48,598 nt of DNA from contig NZ_VDUZ01000064.1 in NCBI RefSeq assembly GCF_008039615.1, positions 1 to 48,598 on the forward strand. The letters run 5' to 3'. The translations under genes were made by a program, and so were the position numbers. Below the pieces are notes generated by a model, which saw only the letters and a list, made by a program, of their open reading frames with translations, ran no database searches and was not told the DNA's origin. Of this stretch, positions 23,727-33,805 are shown one piece after another (the stretch's first letter is position 1; each line of letters opens with the position of its first letter). The DNA is from Vineibacter terrae (GTDB lineage: Bacteria; Pseudomonadota; Alphaproteobacteria; Reyranellales; Reyranellaceae).

Positions 23727-24860
23727 TCACACCCGCTCCAGCACCATCGACACGTGCGATGACATCACGCCGCCGTCGCCGTGCACGAAGCCGACCGTCG
23801 CGTCCTTCACCTGGCGCCCGTCGGCGCGGCCGGCGAGCTGGCGCTGGGTCTCGACCAGATGCGCCAAGCCACCGCCGACCCCGCAATGACCGAACGACAA
23901 AAGGCCGCCATGCGTGTTCAGCGGCAGGTCGCCGTCGACGTCGAACCGCCCGGCCCGTGCCGCCTCGCCGGCGCCGGCGCGGCGCACGAAGCCGATCTCC
24001 TCCAGCAGCATGGCGAGCGTGATGGTGAAGGAGTCGTAGACCGCGAGATAATCGATGTCGGCGGTCCGCATGCCGGCATCGGCGAAGGCGCGGTCGGCGG
24101 AGGCCTTGGCGCCCATGGCGGCCCAGTCGCGGGCGCAGGAGATGTGCTGGTGCAGATGGGCCTGGCCGGCACCGCGGATGCGCACGCGCGCCGCCGCCGT
24201 GGGCTCGCGCGTGATGATCGCGGCGATGCCGCCATCCGACACCGGGCAGCAGTCGAGCAAGCGCAGCGGCAGCGCGATCGGCTTGGACGCCATCACCTCT
24301 GCGGCCGTGATCGGCGTGCGCAGATGGGCATCGGGATGCCGGCCGGCGTGACGGCGCATCACCACCGCCAGCTCGGCGAGATCCTCGTCGGTGACGCCGA
24401 ACTGGTGCATGTAGCGCGCCGCCAGCAGGCCATAATAGGCCGGGATGGTGGCGCCATAGGGTACCTCGTAGTCGGGATGGCCGGCCTGGGCCAGGGTCTG
24501 GATCGCCTGGTCGCGGCTCTGGCCGCTGGCACGGTTCTCGGCGGCGACGATCAGCACCGCGCGGCAGCGGCCGCCGTCGACCAGGATCTTGGCCAGCATG
24601 GCCATGGCCACGCCGGTGGCGCCGCCGGCCTGCAGGGCATGCGCGTAGGCCGGCTGCACGCCCAGCCGCTCGGCGATCACCGTCGCCAGCATGATGTGCG
24701 GCATGGTCGTGGCGTAGCCGGTGAGCAGGCCGTCGATGTCCTGCGGCTTCAGGCCGGCGTCCGCCATGGCGGCCTGGGCCGCCGCGGCCGCCAGGCTCAT
24801 GGTGGTGCTGCCGTCGATCTTGCCGTAGCGCGTGTTGCCGACGCCGGAAATGAAAGCCAT
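23727..24860 (-). CDS. SCP2-type thiolase-like protein lacking the usual nucleophilic Cys
   Basis: A 377-residue protein of the thiolase superfamily, SCP2/non-specific-lipid-transfer branch. The start at 24860 follows AGGAGGAG. The fold is recognisable from ISGVGNTRYGK at the N-terminus to HGGLLSFGHCGVGGGLAH at the C-terminus. At the position of the acyl-accepting Cys (around residues 75-82, AHALQAGG) there is no Cys, so a classical Claisen thiolase reaction is unlikely. In DUF35-paired relatives that act as aldolases on CoA thioesters other residues do the work, which could apply here. The downstream DUF35 gene is the expected partner. Confidence 0.85.
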   Translation of the reverse strand: MAFISGVGNTRYGKIDGSTTMSLAAAAAQAAMADAGLKPQDIDGLLTGYATTMPHIMLATVIAERLGVQPAYAHALQAGGATGVAMAMLAKILVDGGRCRAVLIVAAENRASGQSRDQAIQTLAQAGHPDYEVPYGATIPAYYGLLAARYMHQFGVTDEDLAELAVVMRRHAGRHPDAHLRTPITAAEVMASKPIALPLRLLDCCPVSDGGIAAIITREPTAAARVRIRGAGQAHLHQHISCARDWAAMGAKASADRAFADAGMRTADIDYLAVYDSFTITLAMLLEEIGFVRRAGAGEAARAGRFDVDGDLPLNTHGGLLSFGHCGVGGGLAHLVETQRQLAGRADGRQVKDATVGFVHGDGGVMSSHVSMVLERV

Positions 24861-24921
24861 CGCAACTCCTCCTGCCGGCGACCATAGCCCGCCGATGGCG
24901 CGCCACTCCAGTGCTGCCCTC

Positions 24922-25069
24922 ATCTCCTCTCCCGCCGTGCGGGAGGGGAAGGGACCCATCGCGTCAGCGATGGGAAGGCGAGGGGTTAGGGACGAGGCAT
25001 CTTGTCCTTGGGCCCTCACCCGCCGGGCGCTTACGCGCCCGGCGACCTCTCCCGCTCGCGGGAGAGGTT
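24922..25069. repeat. Dispersed palindrome, family B, copy 2
   Basis: Paired segments CCTCTCCCGCC...GGGAGGGG at the left and CCTCTCCCGCTCGCGGGAGAG at the right enclose GGACCCATCG/CGATGGG and a GCCGGGCGC/GCGCCCGGC hairpin. It fills the divergent gap between the thiolase-like and acyltransferase genes. Its right half is very like that of copy 4 at 33806. Confidence 0.85.
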
Positions 25070-25089
25070 ATAAGTCGCTACACTGCGGC

Positions 25090-26547
25090 ATGCTCGAGCC
25101 GGTCGCGGTACCGCTTTGGCTGTTCCTGCCGATCGCTGCGTTCGCGCTGTGGTCGCTGCTCGACCGCCTGCTGATCCCCTCTGCGCGCTGGGTGCTGCGG
25201 CGGCGCGTCAATCGTCTGATCGACCAGGTCAACCGGCGCCTCCAGGTCGAGATCCGCCCGTTCCAGCTCACCAAGCGGCAGGTGCTGATCGACCGGCTGA
25301 TCTACGACCCACAGGTCGTCGCCGCGGCCAACGAGCATGCCCTTGCCGCCAAGGTGCCGCGCGACGTCGTGATGAGCGACGTGCGCCGCTACGCCAACGA
25401 GATCGTGCCGGCGTTCAACGCCTACTTCTATTTCCGCATCGGCTACCTGCTGGCACGCGCTTTCGCCCGCGCCCTCTACCGGGTGCGCCTGGGCATCGCC
25501 GACGACGCGGCGCTGGCCGCGGTCGGCCAGGATGCCACGGTGGTCTTCGTCATGAACCACCGCAGCAACATGGACTACGTGCTGGTCGCCTTCCTCGCCG
25601 CCGACCGCACGGCGCTGTCCTATGCCGTCGGCGAGTGGGCCCGCGTCTGGCCCTTGCAGACGCTGATCAAGGCCATGGGCGCCTATTTCGTGCGCCGCGA
25701 CTCCAACGACCCGCTCTATCGCCGGGTGCTGGAACGCTATGTCCACATGGCGACCGAAGCCGGGGTGGCTCAGGCGATGTATCCCGAGGGCGGATTGACG
25801 CGCGACGGCAAATTGCGCCCGCCGCGGCTGGGCCTGCTCGACTATGCCTTGAAATCGTTCGACCCCAGCGGCCCACGCGACATCGTGTTCGTGCCGGTGG
25901 GCATCAACTATGACCGCGTGCTGGAGGACCGCACCCAGCTGCGCGCCGCCGACCCTGCCGCCGAACGCCGCAGCGGCGGCTATGCGATCCGCACCACCCT
26001 GCGCTTCGCCGGCCGCAACCTGCGCCAGATGCTGGGCGGCAGCTGGTACCGCTTCGGCTACGCCTGCGTGAATTTCGGCCGGCCGGTCTCGGCCCGCGCC
26101 TGGCTGGCGCAGCACGCGGCGCAGTTCGGCGGTGATCTGCGGCCGCTGACCCGGGAACGGCGCTTCGAGGCCGTCGCACTGCTGGCCCGCGACCTGATGG
26201 ATGCGATCGGCCAGGTGGTGCCGGTGCTGCCGGTATCGCTGGTCTCGACCGTGCTGCTGCAGGCCGGGCAGCCGCTGGACGAGCTCGAGCTCAAGGCGCG
26301 CTGCCAGGCGCTGGCCGACGCCCTGCGGGCCGGCGGCGCGCGCATCTACGTGCCGCGCGACGACCGCGACTACGCCATCCATGTCGGACTGCGCATGCTG
26401 CGCCTGCGCCGCCTGGTCACGGCCAGCGATGAGGGCCTCTACAGCCCGGCCACGGCCGAGACGCCGCTGCTGCTTTACTATGCCAACGCCATCGCCCATC
26501 TGCCGCGGGGCCCGGTTGCGCCGGAGGCCCACACTCCCGGCCATTGA
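25090..26547 (+). CDS. Glycerol-3-phosphate acyltransferase, PlsB type
   Basis: A 485-residue membrane-associated acyltransferase that should place an acyl group on glycerol 3-phosphate or lysophosphatidate. An N-terminal hydrophobic segment (LWLFLPIAAFALWSLLD) anchors it. The catalytic HX4D box is H157-RSNM-D162, and YPEGGLTRDGK is the phosphate-binding block. E. coli PlsB is about 800 residues, so this is the shorter alphaproteobacterial form. ATG 25090 starts the anchor; the ribosome-binding site is weak. A family-B palindrome ends about 20 bases upstream. MsrA follows in the same direction after 51 bases. Confidence 0.85.
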   Translation: MLEPVAVPLWLFLPIAAFALWSLLDRLLIPSARWVLRRRVNRLIDQVNRRLQVEIRPFQLTKRQVLIDRLIYDPQVVAAANEHALAAKVPRDVVMSDVRRYANEIVPAFNAYFYFRIGYLLARAFARALYRVRLGIADDAALAAVGQDATVVFVMNHRSNMDYVLVAFLAADRTALSYAVGEWARVWPLQTLIKAMGAYFVRRDSNDPLYRRVLERYVHMATEAGVAQAMYPEGGLTRDGKLRPPRLGLLDYALKSFDPSGPRDIVFVPVGINYDRVLEDRTQLRAADPAAERRSGGYAIRTTLRFAGRNLRQMLGGSWYRFGYACVNFGRPVSARAWLAQHAAQFGGDLRPLTRERRFEAVALLARDLMDAIGQVVPVLPVSLVSTVLLQAGQPLDELELKARCQALADALRAGGARIYVPRDDRDYAIHVGLRMLRLRRLVTASDEGLYSPATAETPLLLYYANAIAHLPRGPVAPEAHTPGH

Positions 26548-26598
26548 CGCAGCGCCCGGTCGGGCACACTTTGAGGCTACAGGATCCGGGAGATCGCC

Positions 26599-27273
26599 AT
26601 GTTGACGTCGCTGTTCTCCAAGAAGGTGAAGATGCCGGAGCCGGAGCGCGCGCTGCCCGGCCGCAAGAGTCCGACGTTCGAGGTGCCTGAGTCGCATTTC
26701 GTGAACGGCAACCGCATCCAGCCGCCGTTCCCGGCCGGCCTGGAGGAGGCGATGTTCGGCCTCGGGTGCTTCTGGGGGGCCGAGCGCAAGTTCTGGCAGG
26801 CGCCCGGCATCTACAGCACCGCCGTGGGCTATGCCGGCGGCTACACGCCGCATGCCACCTACGAGGAGGTCTGTTCCGGCCTCACCGGCCATAACGAGGT
26901 GGTGAAGGTATGGTTCGACCCGGGCAAGACGTCCTACGAGGCGCTGCTCAAGGTGTTCTGGGAGAGCCACGACCCGACGCAGGGCATGCGCCAGGGCAAC
27001 GACATCGGCACGCAGTACCGTTCCGGCATCTACACCTTCTCACCGGCCCAGAAGGCGGCGGCGGAAGCGTCGCGGCGCATGTACCAGGCAGCGCTGCGGA
27101 GCCAGGGCTTCGACGACATCACCACCGAAATCCTCGACGCGCCGGCGTTCTACTACGCCGAGGACTATCACCAGCAATACCTGGCCAAGGAGCCCAACGG
27201 CTATTGCGGCCTGGGCGGCACCGGCGTGTCGTGCCCGATCGGAGTCGGCGTGCAAGTTCCAGCAGCGGAGTAG
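26599..27273 (+). CDS. msrA: Peptide-methionine (S)-S-oxide reductase MsrA
   Basis: A 224-residue repair enzyme reducing methionine-S-sulfoxide in proteins. The catalytic C57 is in [16 protein letters not shown] and [16 protein letters not shown] complete the site, and resolving Cys residues are at about 203 and 212 ([12 protein letters not shown]). The N-terminal 45 residues, beginning [20 protein letters not shown], are the longer cytosolic type without a signal peptide. GGGAG stands seven bases before the ATG. Confidence 0.96.
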   Translation: MLTSLFSKKVKMPEPERALPGRKSPTFEVPESHFVNGNRIQPPFPAGLEEAMFGLGCFWGAERKFWQAPGIYSTAVGYAGGYTPHATYEEVCSGLTGHNEVVKVWFDPGKTSYEALLKVFWESHDPTQGMRQGNDIGTQYRSGIYTFSPAQKAAAEASRRMYQAALRSQGFDDITTEILDAPAFYYAEDYHQQYLAKEPNGYCGLGGTGVSCPIGVGVQVPAAE

Positions 27274-27310
27274 CCGCTGGCGCCGGAGGTGCGGCTAGCT
27301 GATACAATTG

Positions 27311-27394
27311 GCATCCCGCACGCAGCGAGGAATCTCCTGCGAAAGACGCATCATGCGACATTCGCGGGAGATCCCGCGCTGCGCTCGGGACAGT
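27311..27394. repeat. Dispersed palindrome, family A, copy 5 (divergent)
   Basis: It has GCATCCCG...AGCGAGGAATCTCC on the left and GGGAGATCCCGCGCTGCGCTCGGGA on the right. It is the most degraded copy: the left end lacks the canonical GTCATCCCGAGCG, and the right end reads CGGGACAG instead of CGGGATGACAG. It lies after msrA and may serve as its terminator. Confidence 0.75.
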
Positions 27395-27760
27395 GAACGG
27401 TCCCGCGGCCGCGGCCTTTGACGGCCGGAGCGAAAATCAATCGTCAGGAATGGTTGCGAAGTCTGACGGGCTTCGCAAAAATGCGACGGCCCGACAATGG
27501 GACACAGGCCATCCGCAACGGCCTTCCCATCGCCGGCTCATGGCGACTGCTCACCCTTCGCCGCCCGCTTGCCGGGCACTGACTGGTCGATGGCTCGGCC
27601 GGTTCCGCGAGGTCGAGAAAGAGGAGCGCCACCCCTCTCCTCCGTCACTCCGAGATTCGGAATGCCCGATCGGCCGATTTTCCCGGAACGTTCCTCGAAT
27701 GCATCATATGTGCAAGCAGCCAGCGCGACGCGCGCCGTCTTGCTGGCACCGACCCTGGTG
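27395..27760. other. Intergenic region before the M23 peptidase
   Basis: Nothing clearly coding was seen. The peptidase frame stays open back to 27497, but that part lacks the signal/anchor features of the family and its residues look like random translation. A perfect 8-bp stem, TTGCGAAG and CTTCGCAA, lies at 27454-27478 with a nine-base loop and no T-run after it. The region is long enough to hold the promoter of the peptidase-PBP2 operon, but no box could be named with confidence. Confidence 0.4.
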
Positions 27761-29290
27761 ATGATCCGGCGCCGTGAGCGACCGATGCGCCGCTGGATGA
27801 AGCGCGGCGCCGGGCTTGGCGGCCTGGTGCTGCTGGCGGTCATCGGCTGGCTGGCCCTGCGGCAGGATCCTGTCGCGCCGGAACCAACCGCCACAGATAT
27901 CGCAACGGCCGATCTGACCGCGCCAGAGGTCGCGGACGACCCTGAACCGCCGCCCATCGCGGCCGTGCCCGAGACGGCGGAGGCTGCGACGCAGCCTCCG
28001 CCGCAGCCGGCCGCCGCGGCGCCTCAACCCGGCGCCGCCCCCGGACAGCCCACCGCTGACGGCCAGGCACCGGCCGCACCGGATGCGCCGACCGCCTCCG
28101 CCACCCCCGAAGGCGCATCACCATCAACGCCGGGCAGCGCCGATGCGCCGCCGGAGGCGGACTCCTATGTCACGATCGTGCGCCTCGAGAAGGGTGACAC
28201 CATCAGCAGCGTGCTGCAGGACCTCGATTTTGCGCCGGCGGAGATCGGCAACGCGGTGCAGGCGCTGTCGAGACGCCTCACGCTGAAGCGCCTGCAGATC
28301 GGCCAAGCGCTGACCCTGGAAGTCCGCACGCCGGAGGACGCCGACGCCAAGCCGATCCTGCAGACCCTCACGATACGGCCTGATGCGCGCCGGGAGATCA
28401 CGCTGCAGCGCGACGATAACGGCACGTTCAGCGCGGCGGAAAAAATCTTCGACGTCATCGCCAAGCTGGTGCGCGCATCGGGCGTCGTCGATGGCTCCCT
28501 GATCGCCAGCGCCGACGACGCCGGCGTGCCGCGGCCGGCGCTGGCCGAGATGGTGCGCGCCTTCTCATGGGATGTGAATTTCCAGCACGACATGAAGGCC
28601 GGCGACCGCTTCGCCGTGCTGATCGAGCAGTCCTGGACCACGGACGGCAAGCTGGTCGATTCCGGACGCGTGCTCTGGGCCGAGCTGACGACCGGCGGCG
28701 GCCGGCAGACCTACGCCATCTACCGCTTCAAGCCGCAGCGCGGCGCGGACGGGTTCTACTACGGCAATGGCCAGAGCGTGGTGAAGGCGCTCTTGCGCAC
28801 GCCCTTGAGCCTCAGCCGCATCTCCTCGCGTTTCGGCATGCGCCGCCATCCCGTGCTCGGCTTCAGCAGGATGCACAAGGGCATCGATTTCGCGGCGCCA
28901 CCCGGCACGCCGATCCTGGCCGCCGGCGCTGGCCAGGTGGTGCAGGCCGGCCGCAACGGCGGCTACGGCAACTGGGTGAAGCTGCGCCACAGCCGTGGGC
29001 TCGCCACCGGCTACGCCCACATGTCGCGTGTCGCGCGCGGCCTGCGCCCCGGCCACAAGGTGCGCCAAGGCCAGGTGATCGGCTTCGTCGGCAGCACCGG
29101 CATGTCGACGGGGCCGCACCTGCATTTCGAGCTGCACCGCAACGGCATACCGGTGAACCCCCTGACCGTCGCCCAGACGTCGGTGCGGGCCAGCCTTGCC
29201 GGCGCCGACCTGACGCGGTTCAAGGCCGCCGTGGCGAGGATCAACCGCGCCCGCGCCGATGCCACGGTGCTGCAGGCGAGCACGCCGTGA
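27761..29290 (+). CDS. M23 family metallopeptidase, MepM-like murein endopeptidase
   Basis: A 509-residue envelope protein that cuts peptide cross-links in peptidoglycan. A basic start and a single membrane segment (about 17-33) are followed by a Pro/Ala-rich linker (36-134), a LysM/OapA-like domain (VRLEKGDTISSVLQDLDFAP, to about 240) and a C-terminal LytM domain. Zn ligands are H372 and D376 in HKGIDFAAPPGTP and H465 in HLHFE; H420 and H463 complete the site, so it should be active. ATG 27761 was chosen; ATG 27785 is equally possible. Its stop overlaps the GTG of the PBP2 gene by four bases. Confidence 0.88.
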   Translation: MIRRRERPMRRWMKRGAGLGGLVLLAVIGWLALRQDPVAPEPTATDIATADLTAPEVADDPEPPPIAAVPETAEAATQPPPQPAAAAPQPGAAPGQPTADGQAPAAPDAPTASATPEGASPSTPGSADAPPEADSYVTIVRLEKGDTISSVLQDLDFAPAEIGNAVQALSRRLTLKRLQIGQALTLEVRTPEDADAKPILQTLTIRPDARREITLQRDDNGTFSAAEKIFDVIAKLVRASGVVDGSLIASADDAGVPRPALAEMVRAFSWDVNFQHDMKAGDRFAVLIEQSWTTDGKLVDSGRVLWAELTTGGGRQTYAIYRFKPQRGADGFYYGNGQSVVKALLRTPLSLSRISSRFGMRRHPVLGFSRMHKGIDFAAPPGTPILAAGAGQVVQAGRNGGYGNWVKLRHSRGLATGYAHMSRVARGLRPGHKVRQGQVIGFVGSTGMSTGPHLHFELHRNGIPVNPLTVAQTSVRASLAGADLTRFKAAVARINRARADATVLQASTP

Positions 29291-31266
29291 AACGGGACAC
29301 CGACCGGTACGGGCTGTTCGTACGCCGCGCCCTGATGCTGGGCGCGTTCAAGACCGGCCTGCTGGGCATCCTGGGCGCGCGGCTCTACTGGCTGCATGCG
29401 GTGGACGGCGAGGAATACAAGGTCCTGGCCGAGGAGAACCGCATCAGCACGCGGCCGCTGGCGCCGACACGCGGGCTGATCTTCGACCGCACCGGCGAAC
29501 CCCTGGCGACGAACCGCAATACCTACCGCCTGCTGATCGGCTCCGACACGGGCCGCATTTCCGATGCGATGCGGCAGGCAGAAATGGTGCTGCGGCGGCT
29601 CGACCGCGTGATCGAAATCAGCGGCCCCGAGCACGACCGCATCCTGGCGCAGCTGCGGCGCAACCGCGCCATCGTGCCCGTCGCGGTGCGCGAGAACCTG
29701 ACATGGGAGGAAGTGGCCCGCATCGAGTTCAACACGCCGGACCTGCCCGGCGTGTCGATCGAGCTCGGCCGCATCAGGGACTACCCGCACCCCGAGGCGA
29801 TGAGCCATGTCATCGGCTATGTCGGCCGCGTCTCGCCGGAGGACCTGGACAACAGCGACGATCCGCTGCTGGAGCTGCCGGGCACGCGCATCGGCAAGAG
29901 AGGCATCGAGAAGGATGCCGAGGAAACGCTGCGCGGCAAGCCCGGCGCCGTGCAGGTCGAGGTCAACGCCCTCGGGCGCGTGGTGCGCGAGCTGGACCGG
30001 GTCGAAAGCGAGCCCGGCGCCAACCTGCTGCTGACGATCGACCTCGCCTTGCAGCAATACGTCAACAGCCGGCTGGAAGGCCAGAGCGCTTCGGCCGTGG
30101 TCATCGACGTCGTCACCGGCGACATCCTCGCCATGGCATCGATGCCGGGCTTCGACAACAACGCCTTCGCACGCACCATCACGCAGGCCGAATGGCAGGC
30201 GCTGCTGAACGATCCGAAGAAGCCGCTGATCAACAAGGCCGCGCAAGGGCAATACCCACCGGCGTCGACATACAAGATGGTCACCGCCCTGGCCGCATTG
30301 GAGAGCGGCACGCTGGGACTGTCCGAGCGCCTGTTCTGCGGCGGCTATATCGAGCTGCCGGGCAAAGGCCAGAAGAAGTACTGCTGGATACATCCGGGCG
30401 GCCATGGCTGGCTCGATGTGGCGGAGGCGCTGCAGCAATCCTGCGATTGCTTCTTCTACGAGGCCGCCAGGCGCGCCACTGTCGATCGCATCGCCGAGGT
30501 CGCGACCCGGCTCGGGCTCGGCGCATCCACGCATGCGGGCCTGCCCGAAGAGGCCGGCGGGCTGCAGCCGACCCGGGCCTGGAAGCAGGGGCGCGGGACC
30601 GCGCCCTGGGGGGTCGGCGACACCTACAACCTCGGCATCGGCCAGGGCGCGATGCTGGCCACGCCGCTGCAGCTCGCCCTGATGACGGCACGTATCTGCA
30701 ACGGCGGCCATGCCGTGCGGCCACGGCTGATCGCCGCCAGCGCCGGCCCGGGCGCGAAGCTGCAGGCGCCGCCGGTACAGATGAAACCGGATGCGAAGAG
30801 CCTCGGCTTCCGCCCGGAGCACCTGCGCGCCGTGCGGATCGGCATGGAGATGGTGGTCAACAGCCGCAACGGCACGGCCCACGGCGCGCGCATCACCGAA
30901 GCGCACATGGCCATGGCGGGCAAGACCGGCACGGCCCAGGTCAAGCGCATCACCGAGAGCGAGCGCAGCCGGCGCATGTCGCAGGAAGAGCTGCCCTGGC
31001 ATCTGCGCCACCACGCATTGTTCGTCGGCTACGCGCCCACCGACAAGCCGCGCTACGCATGCTCGGTCGTGGTCGAGCATGGCATCGGCGGCTCGGTCAC
31101 GGCCGCGCCGATCGCCCGCGACATCCTGCACGAGGTGCAGCAGATCGACCCCTCCCGACACCCCGAGCGTTTCGACAACCCCCTGCTCGACGGCAGCAAC
31201 GCCGCCGAAGCCAGTTCGGCAACGCCGGAACCGACGCCACCGCCGGAGGGCAGCGGCAGCAACTGA
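29287..31266 (+). CDS. mrdA: Penicillin-binding protein 2 (elongation transpeptidase)
   Basis: A 659-residue class B PBP, the DD-transpeptidase of the rod/elongation complex. It has an N-terminal membrane anchor (FKTGLLGILGARLYWLHAV), a dimerisation domain with RGLIFDRTGEPLATN at about residue 62, and transpeptidase motifs S327-TYK, SCD at 385-387 and KTG at 546-548, all intact. The start codon is a GTG overlapping the M23 stop (GTGA). The expected neighbour rodA is not present; instead the cluster ends with a convergent DsrE gene four bases away. The acidic, Pro-rich C-terminal 40 residues are probably disordered. Confidence 0.94.
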   Translation: MKRDTDRYGLFVRRALMLGAFKTGLLGILGARLYWLHAVDGEEYKVLAEENRISTRPLAPTRGLIFDRTGEPLATNRNTYRLLIGSDTGRISDAMRQAEMVLRRLDRVIEISGPEHDRILAQLRRNRAIVPVAVRENLTWEEVARIEFNTPDLPGVSIELGRIRDYPHPEAMSHVIGYVGRVSPEDLDNSDDPLLELPGTRIGKRGIEKDAEETLRGKPGAVQVEVNALGRVVRELDRVESEPGANLLLTIDLALQQYVNSRLEGQSASAVVIDVVTGDILAMASMPGFDNNAFARTITQAEWQALLNDPKKPLINKAAQGQYPPASTYKMVTALAALESGTLGLSERLFCGGYIELPGKGQKKYCWIHPGGHGWLDVAEALQQSCDCFFYEAARRATVDRIAEVATRLGLGASTHAGLPEEAGGLQPTRAWKQGRGTAPWGVGDTYNLGIGQGAMLATPLQLALMTARICNGGHAVRPRLIAASAGPGAKLQAPPVQMKPDAKSLGFRPEHLRAVRIGMEMVVNSRNGTAHGARITEAHMAMAGKTGTAQVKRITESERSRRMSQEELPWHLRHHALFVGYAPTDKPRYACSVVVEHGIGGSVTAAPIARDILHEVQQIDPSRHPERFDNPLLDGSNAAEASSATPEPTPPPEGSGSN

Positions 31267-31270
31267 GGCG

Positions 31271-31708
31271 CTACAGCGTCACGACCTGCGCGCCGGGCGG
31301 CGTGGCCTCGAGCAGCGTGACAATGCCGGCGACCTCGTAAACGAGGTCGCCGCGCAGGCTGGCGGGATCGATGCCCTGGGCACGCAGGCCCATCTCGCAG
31401 ACGATGAACCGCACGCCCAGCTCGACACATGCCGCCAGCAGCGTCTCGAAATCGCCGACGCCGCGAGCCTTGAAGTCGTCGTCACGCGCCGCGCCGGTCT
31501 GGCCATCCGAGGTCAGGTCTGCCGGCAGCGCCGCCCAGCCCGGCCGGCCATGGCGATCGTGCCGCAGCGCATGAAGCGCGCCCTGGGTGAAGAACAGGGT
31601 GACGTCGCGGCCGACGGCGCGGGCGGCGCTGGCCATGGCGAGCGCGTAGTGCACGCGCTCGAAATCGCCCGACAGGGCGATGATCGACAAAGATGCGTCA
31701 GTCGCCAC
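31271..31708 (-). CDS. DsrE/DsrF-like family protein
   Basis: A 145-residue small alpha/beta protein of the DsrE/TusD fold, whose members carry or transfer sulfane sulfur or help peroxide-free persulfide chemistry. Two Cys residues lie close together in CVELGVRFIVCEMGLR, and the second is at the place where sulfur-carrying members have theirs. The start is a GTG at 31708, chosen because GGAGG lies six bases before it; an ATG at 31723 has none. The gene overlaps the end of moeB by 11 bases, so translation is coupled. A role in sulfur transfer with MoeB is suggested by that arrangement. Confidence 0.8.
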   Translation of the reverse strand: MATDASLSIIALSGDFERVHYALAMASAARAVGRDVTLFFTQGALHALRHDRHGRPGWAALPADLTSDGQTGAARDDDFKARGVGDFETLLAACVELGVRFIVCEMGLRAQGIDPASLRGDLVYEVAGIVTLLEATPPGAQVVTL

Positions 31709-32531
31709 AGTAAGCCTCCGCATAGCTGGCCTGGGCCAGCGGCGAGGCGAGCGACGTGATGGCGGGGCTCGATCCGCATAGCGGGCAATCGTCGCGGCGC
31801 GCCACGGCCAGGCGCTCGACGCGCGCATCGAGTGCGTCGTACAGCAGCAGCTTGCCGGACAACGACTCGCCGATGCCCAGGATCTCCTTCACGACCTCCG
31901 TCGCCTGCCAGGCGCCGATGGTGCCGGCCATCGAGCCCAGCACGCCGGCAGCGGCGCAGCTCGGCACCGCCTCGGGCGGCGGCGGCTCGGCAAAGATGCA
32001 GCGATAGCAGGGATGCGGCGGCCCCAGATGTGGCTTGTAGGTCGAGAGCTGGCCCTCGAAGCGCAGGATGGCGGCAGCGACCAGGGTCTTGCCCGCCAGG
32101 AAGCAGGCATCGGTCAGCAGGTAGCGGGTGGCGAAGTTGTCGGAGCCGTCGGCGATCACGTCGTAGCCGGCGATCAGCTCCAGGGCGTTGTCGGGCGACA
32201 GGCGCAGCGCGTGCGCGGCCACATTGGCCTCGGGGTTGATCTCGGCCAGCGCCCGCCGGGCGCTGGCGACCTTGGCGGCGCCGACATCGGATGTGCGGTG
32301 GATCACCTGGCGCTGCAGGTTGGAGAGCGACACGGTGTCGTGGTCGACGATGCCGATGGTGCCGATGCCGGCAGCGGCGAGATATTGCAGCAGCGGTGTG
32401 CCCAGGCCGCCGGCGCCCACCACCAGCACCCGCGCCGCGCGCAGCCTCGCCTGCCCGATGCCGCCGATCTCGGGCAGGATGATGTGCCGCGCATAGCGAT
32501 GCAGCTCGGCCTCGGTGAAATCGAGATTCAT
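31698..32531 (-). CDS. moeB: MoeB/ThiF family adenylyltransferase (E1-like)
   Basis: A 277-residue ATP-dependent enzyme that adenylates the C-terminal glycine of a MoaD/ThiS-type sulfur carrier. The nucleotide loop is GAGGLG at 39-44, DNFATR holds the adenylate, the zinc site is C175-x2-C178 plus C249-x2-C252, and C192 in PSCAAAG matches the MoeB cysteine. It lacks the C-terminal rhodanese domain found in longer MoeBR/MOCS3 forms. The start at 32531 lies just after a family-B palindrome, whose end supplies GGAGAGGG some 8-15 bases upstream. No carrier protein gene is in the window, so MoeB versus ThiF use is not settled. Confidence 0.9.
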   Translation of the reverse strand: MNLDFTEAELHRYARHIILPEIGGIGQARLRAARVLVVGAGGLGTPLLQYLAAAGIGTIGIVDHDTVSLSNLQRQVIHRTSDVGAAKVASARRALAEINPEANVAAHALRLSPDNALELIAGYDVIADGSDNFATRYLLTDACFLAGKTLVAAAILRFEGQLSTYKPHLGPPHPCYRCIFAEPPPPEAVPSCAAAGVLGSMAGTIGAWQATEVVKEILGIGESLSGKLLLYDALDARVERLAVARRDDCPLCGSSPAITSLASPLAQASYAEAYCGD

Positions 32532-32540
32532 CTTATCAGC

Positions 32541-32722
32541 CCTCTCCGCCCACGCAGTGGGGGAGAGGGAGGGGCCCATGCCGAAGGCATGGGAGGGTGA
32601 GGTGGGCGTCGGGCCCGAGCGCAACCTCACGGGAGACATCCGGTTCGTCTTCAACACCCACCTCACCCTCCCACGCTTCGTGTGGGCCCCTCCCTCTCCC
32701 CCCACTTCGTGGGCGGAGAGGG
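32541..32722. repeat. Dispersed palindrome, family B, copy 3
   Basis: The arms begin CCTCTCCGCCCACGCAGTGG and end with the complement in CCACTTCGTGGGCGGAGAGG. The inner arms GGGGCCCATGCC... and CCACCTCACC are paired around a 60-base centre. It fills the space between cysK and moeB. Confidence 0.85.
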
Positions 32723-32727
32723 AAGTA

Positions 32728-33720
<993 letters not shown>

Positions 33721-33805
33721 GACGGTTCCCCTCACGTTCGGCTCATTTCACATGGCGATGACGTAAGACACAACAGCCGGCGGTTCAAGCAGGGCGCGGA
33801 CCTGA

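Noticed and set aside
24922-25069. CRISPR-like repeats
   Set aside because: The repeats are paired inverted arms dispersed singly, not direct repeats with regular spacers; no cas genes were seen.
25078-26970. 630-residue minus-strand frame
   Set aside because: It is antisense to the PlsB-type gene and msrA, which have clear active sites.
27454-27478. Terminator after msrA
   Set aside because: The stem TTGCGAAG/CTTCGCAA is followed by A residues, not T, on the plus strand; the strand facing T belongs to no gene.
29011-31161. 716-residue minus-strand frame
   Set aside because: It is antisense to PBP2 and the M23 gene, whose motifs are intact; the translation is low-complexity.
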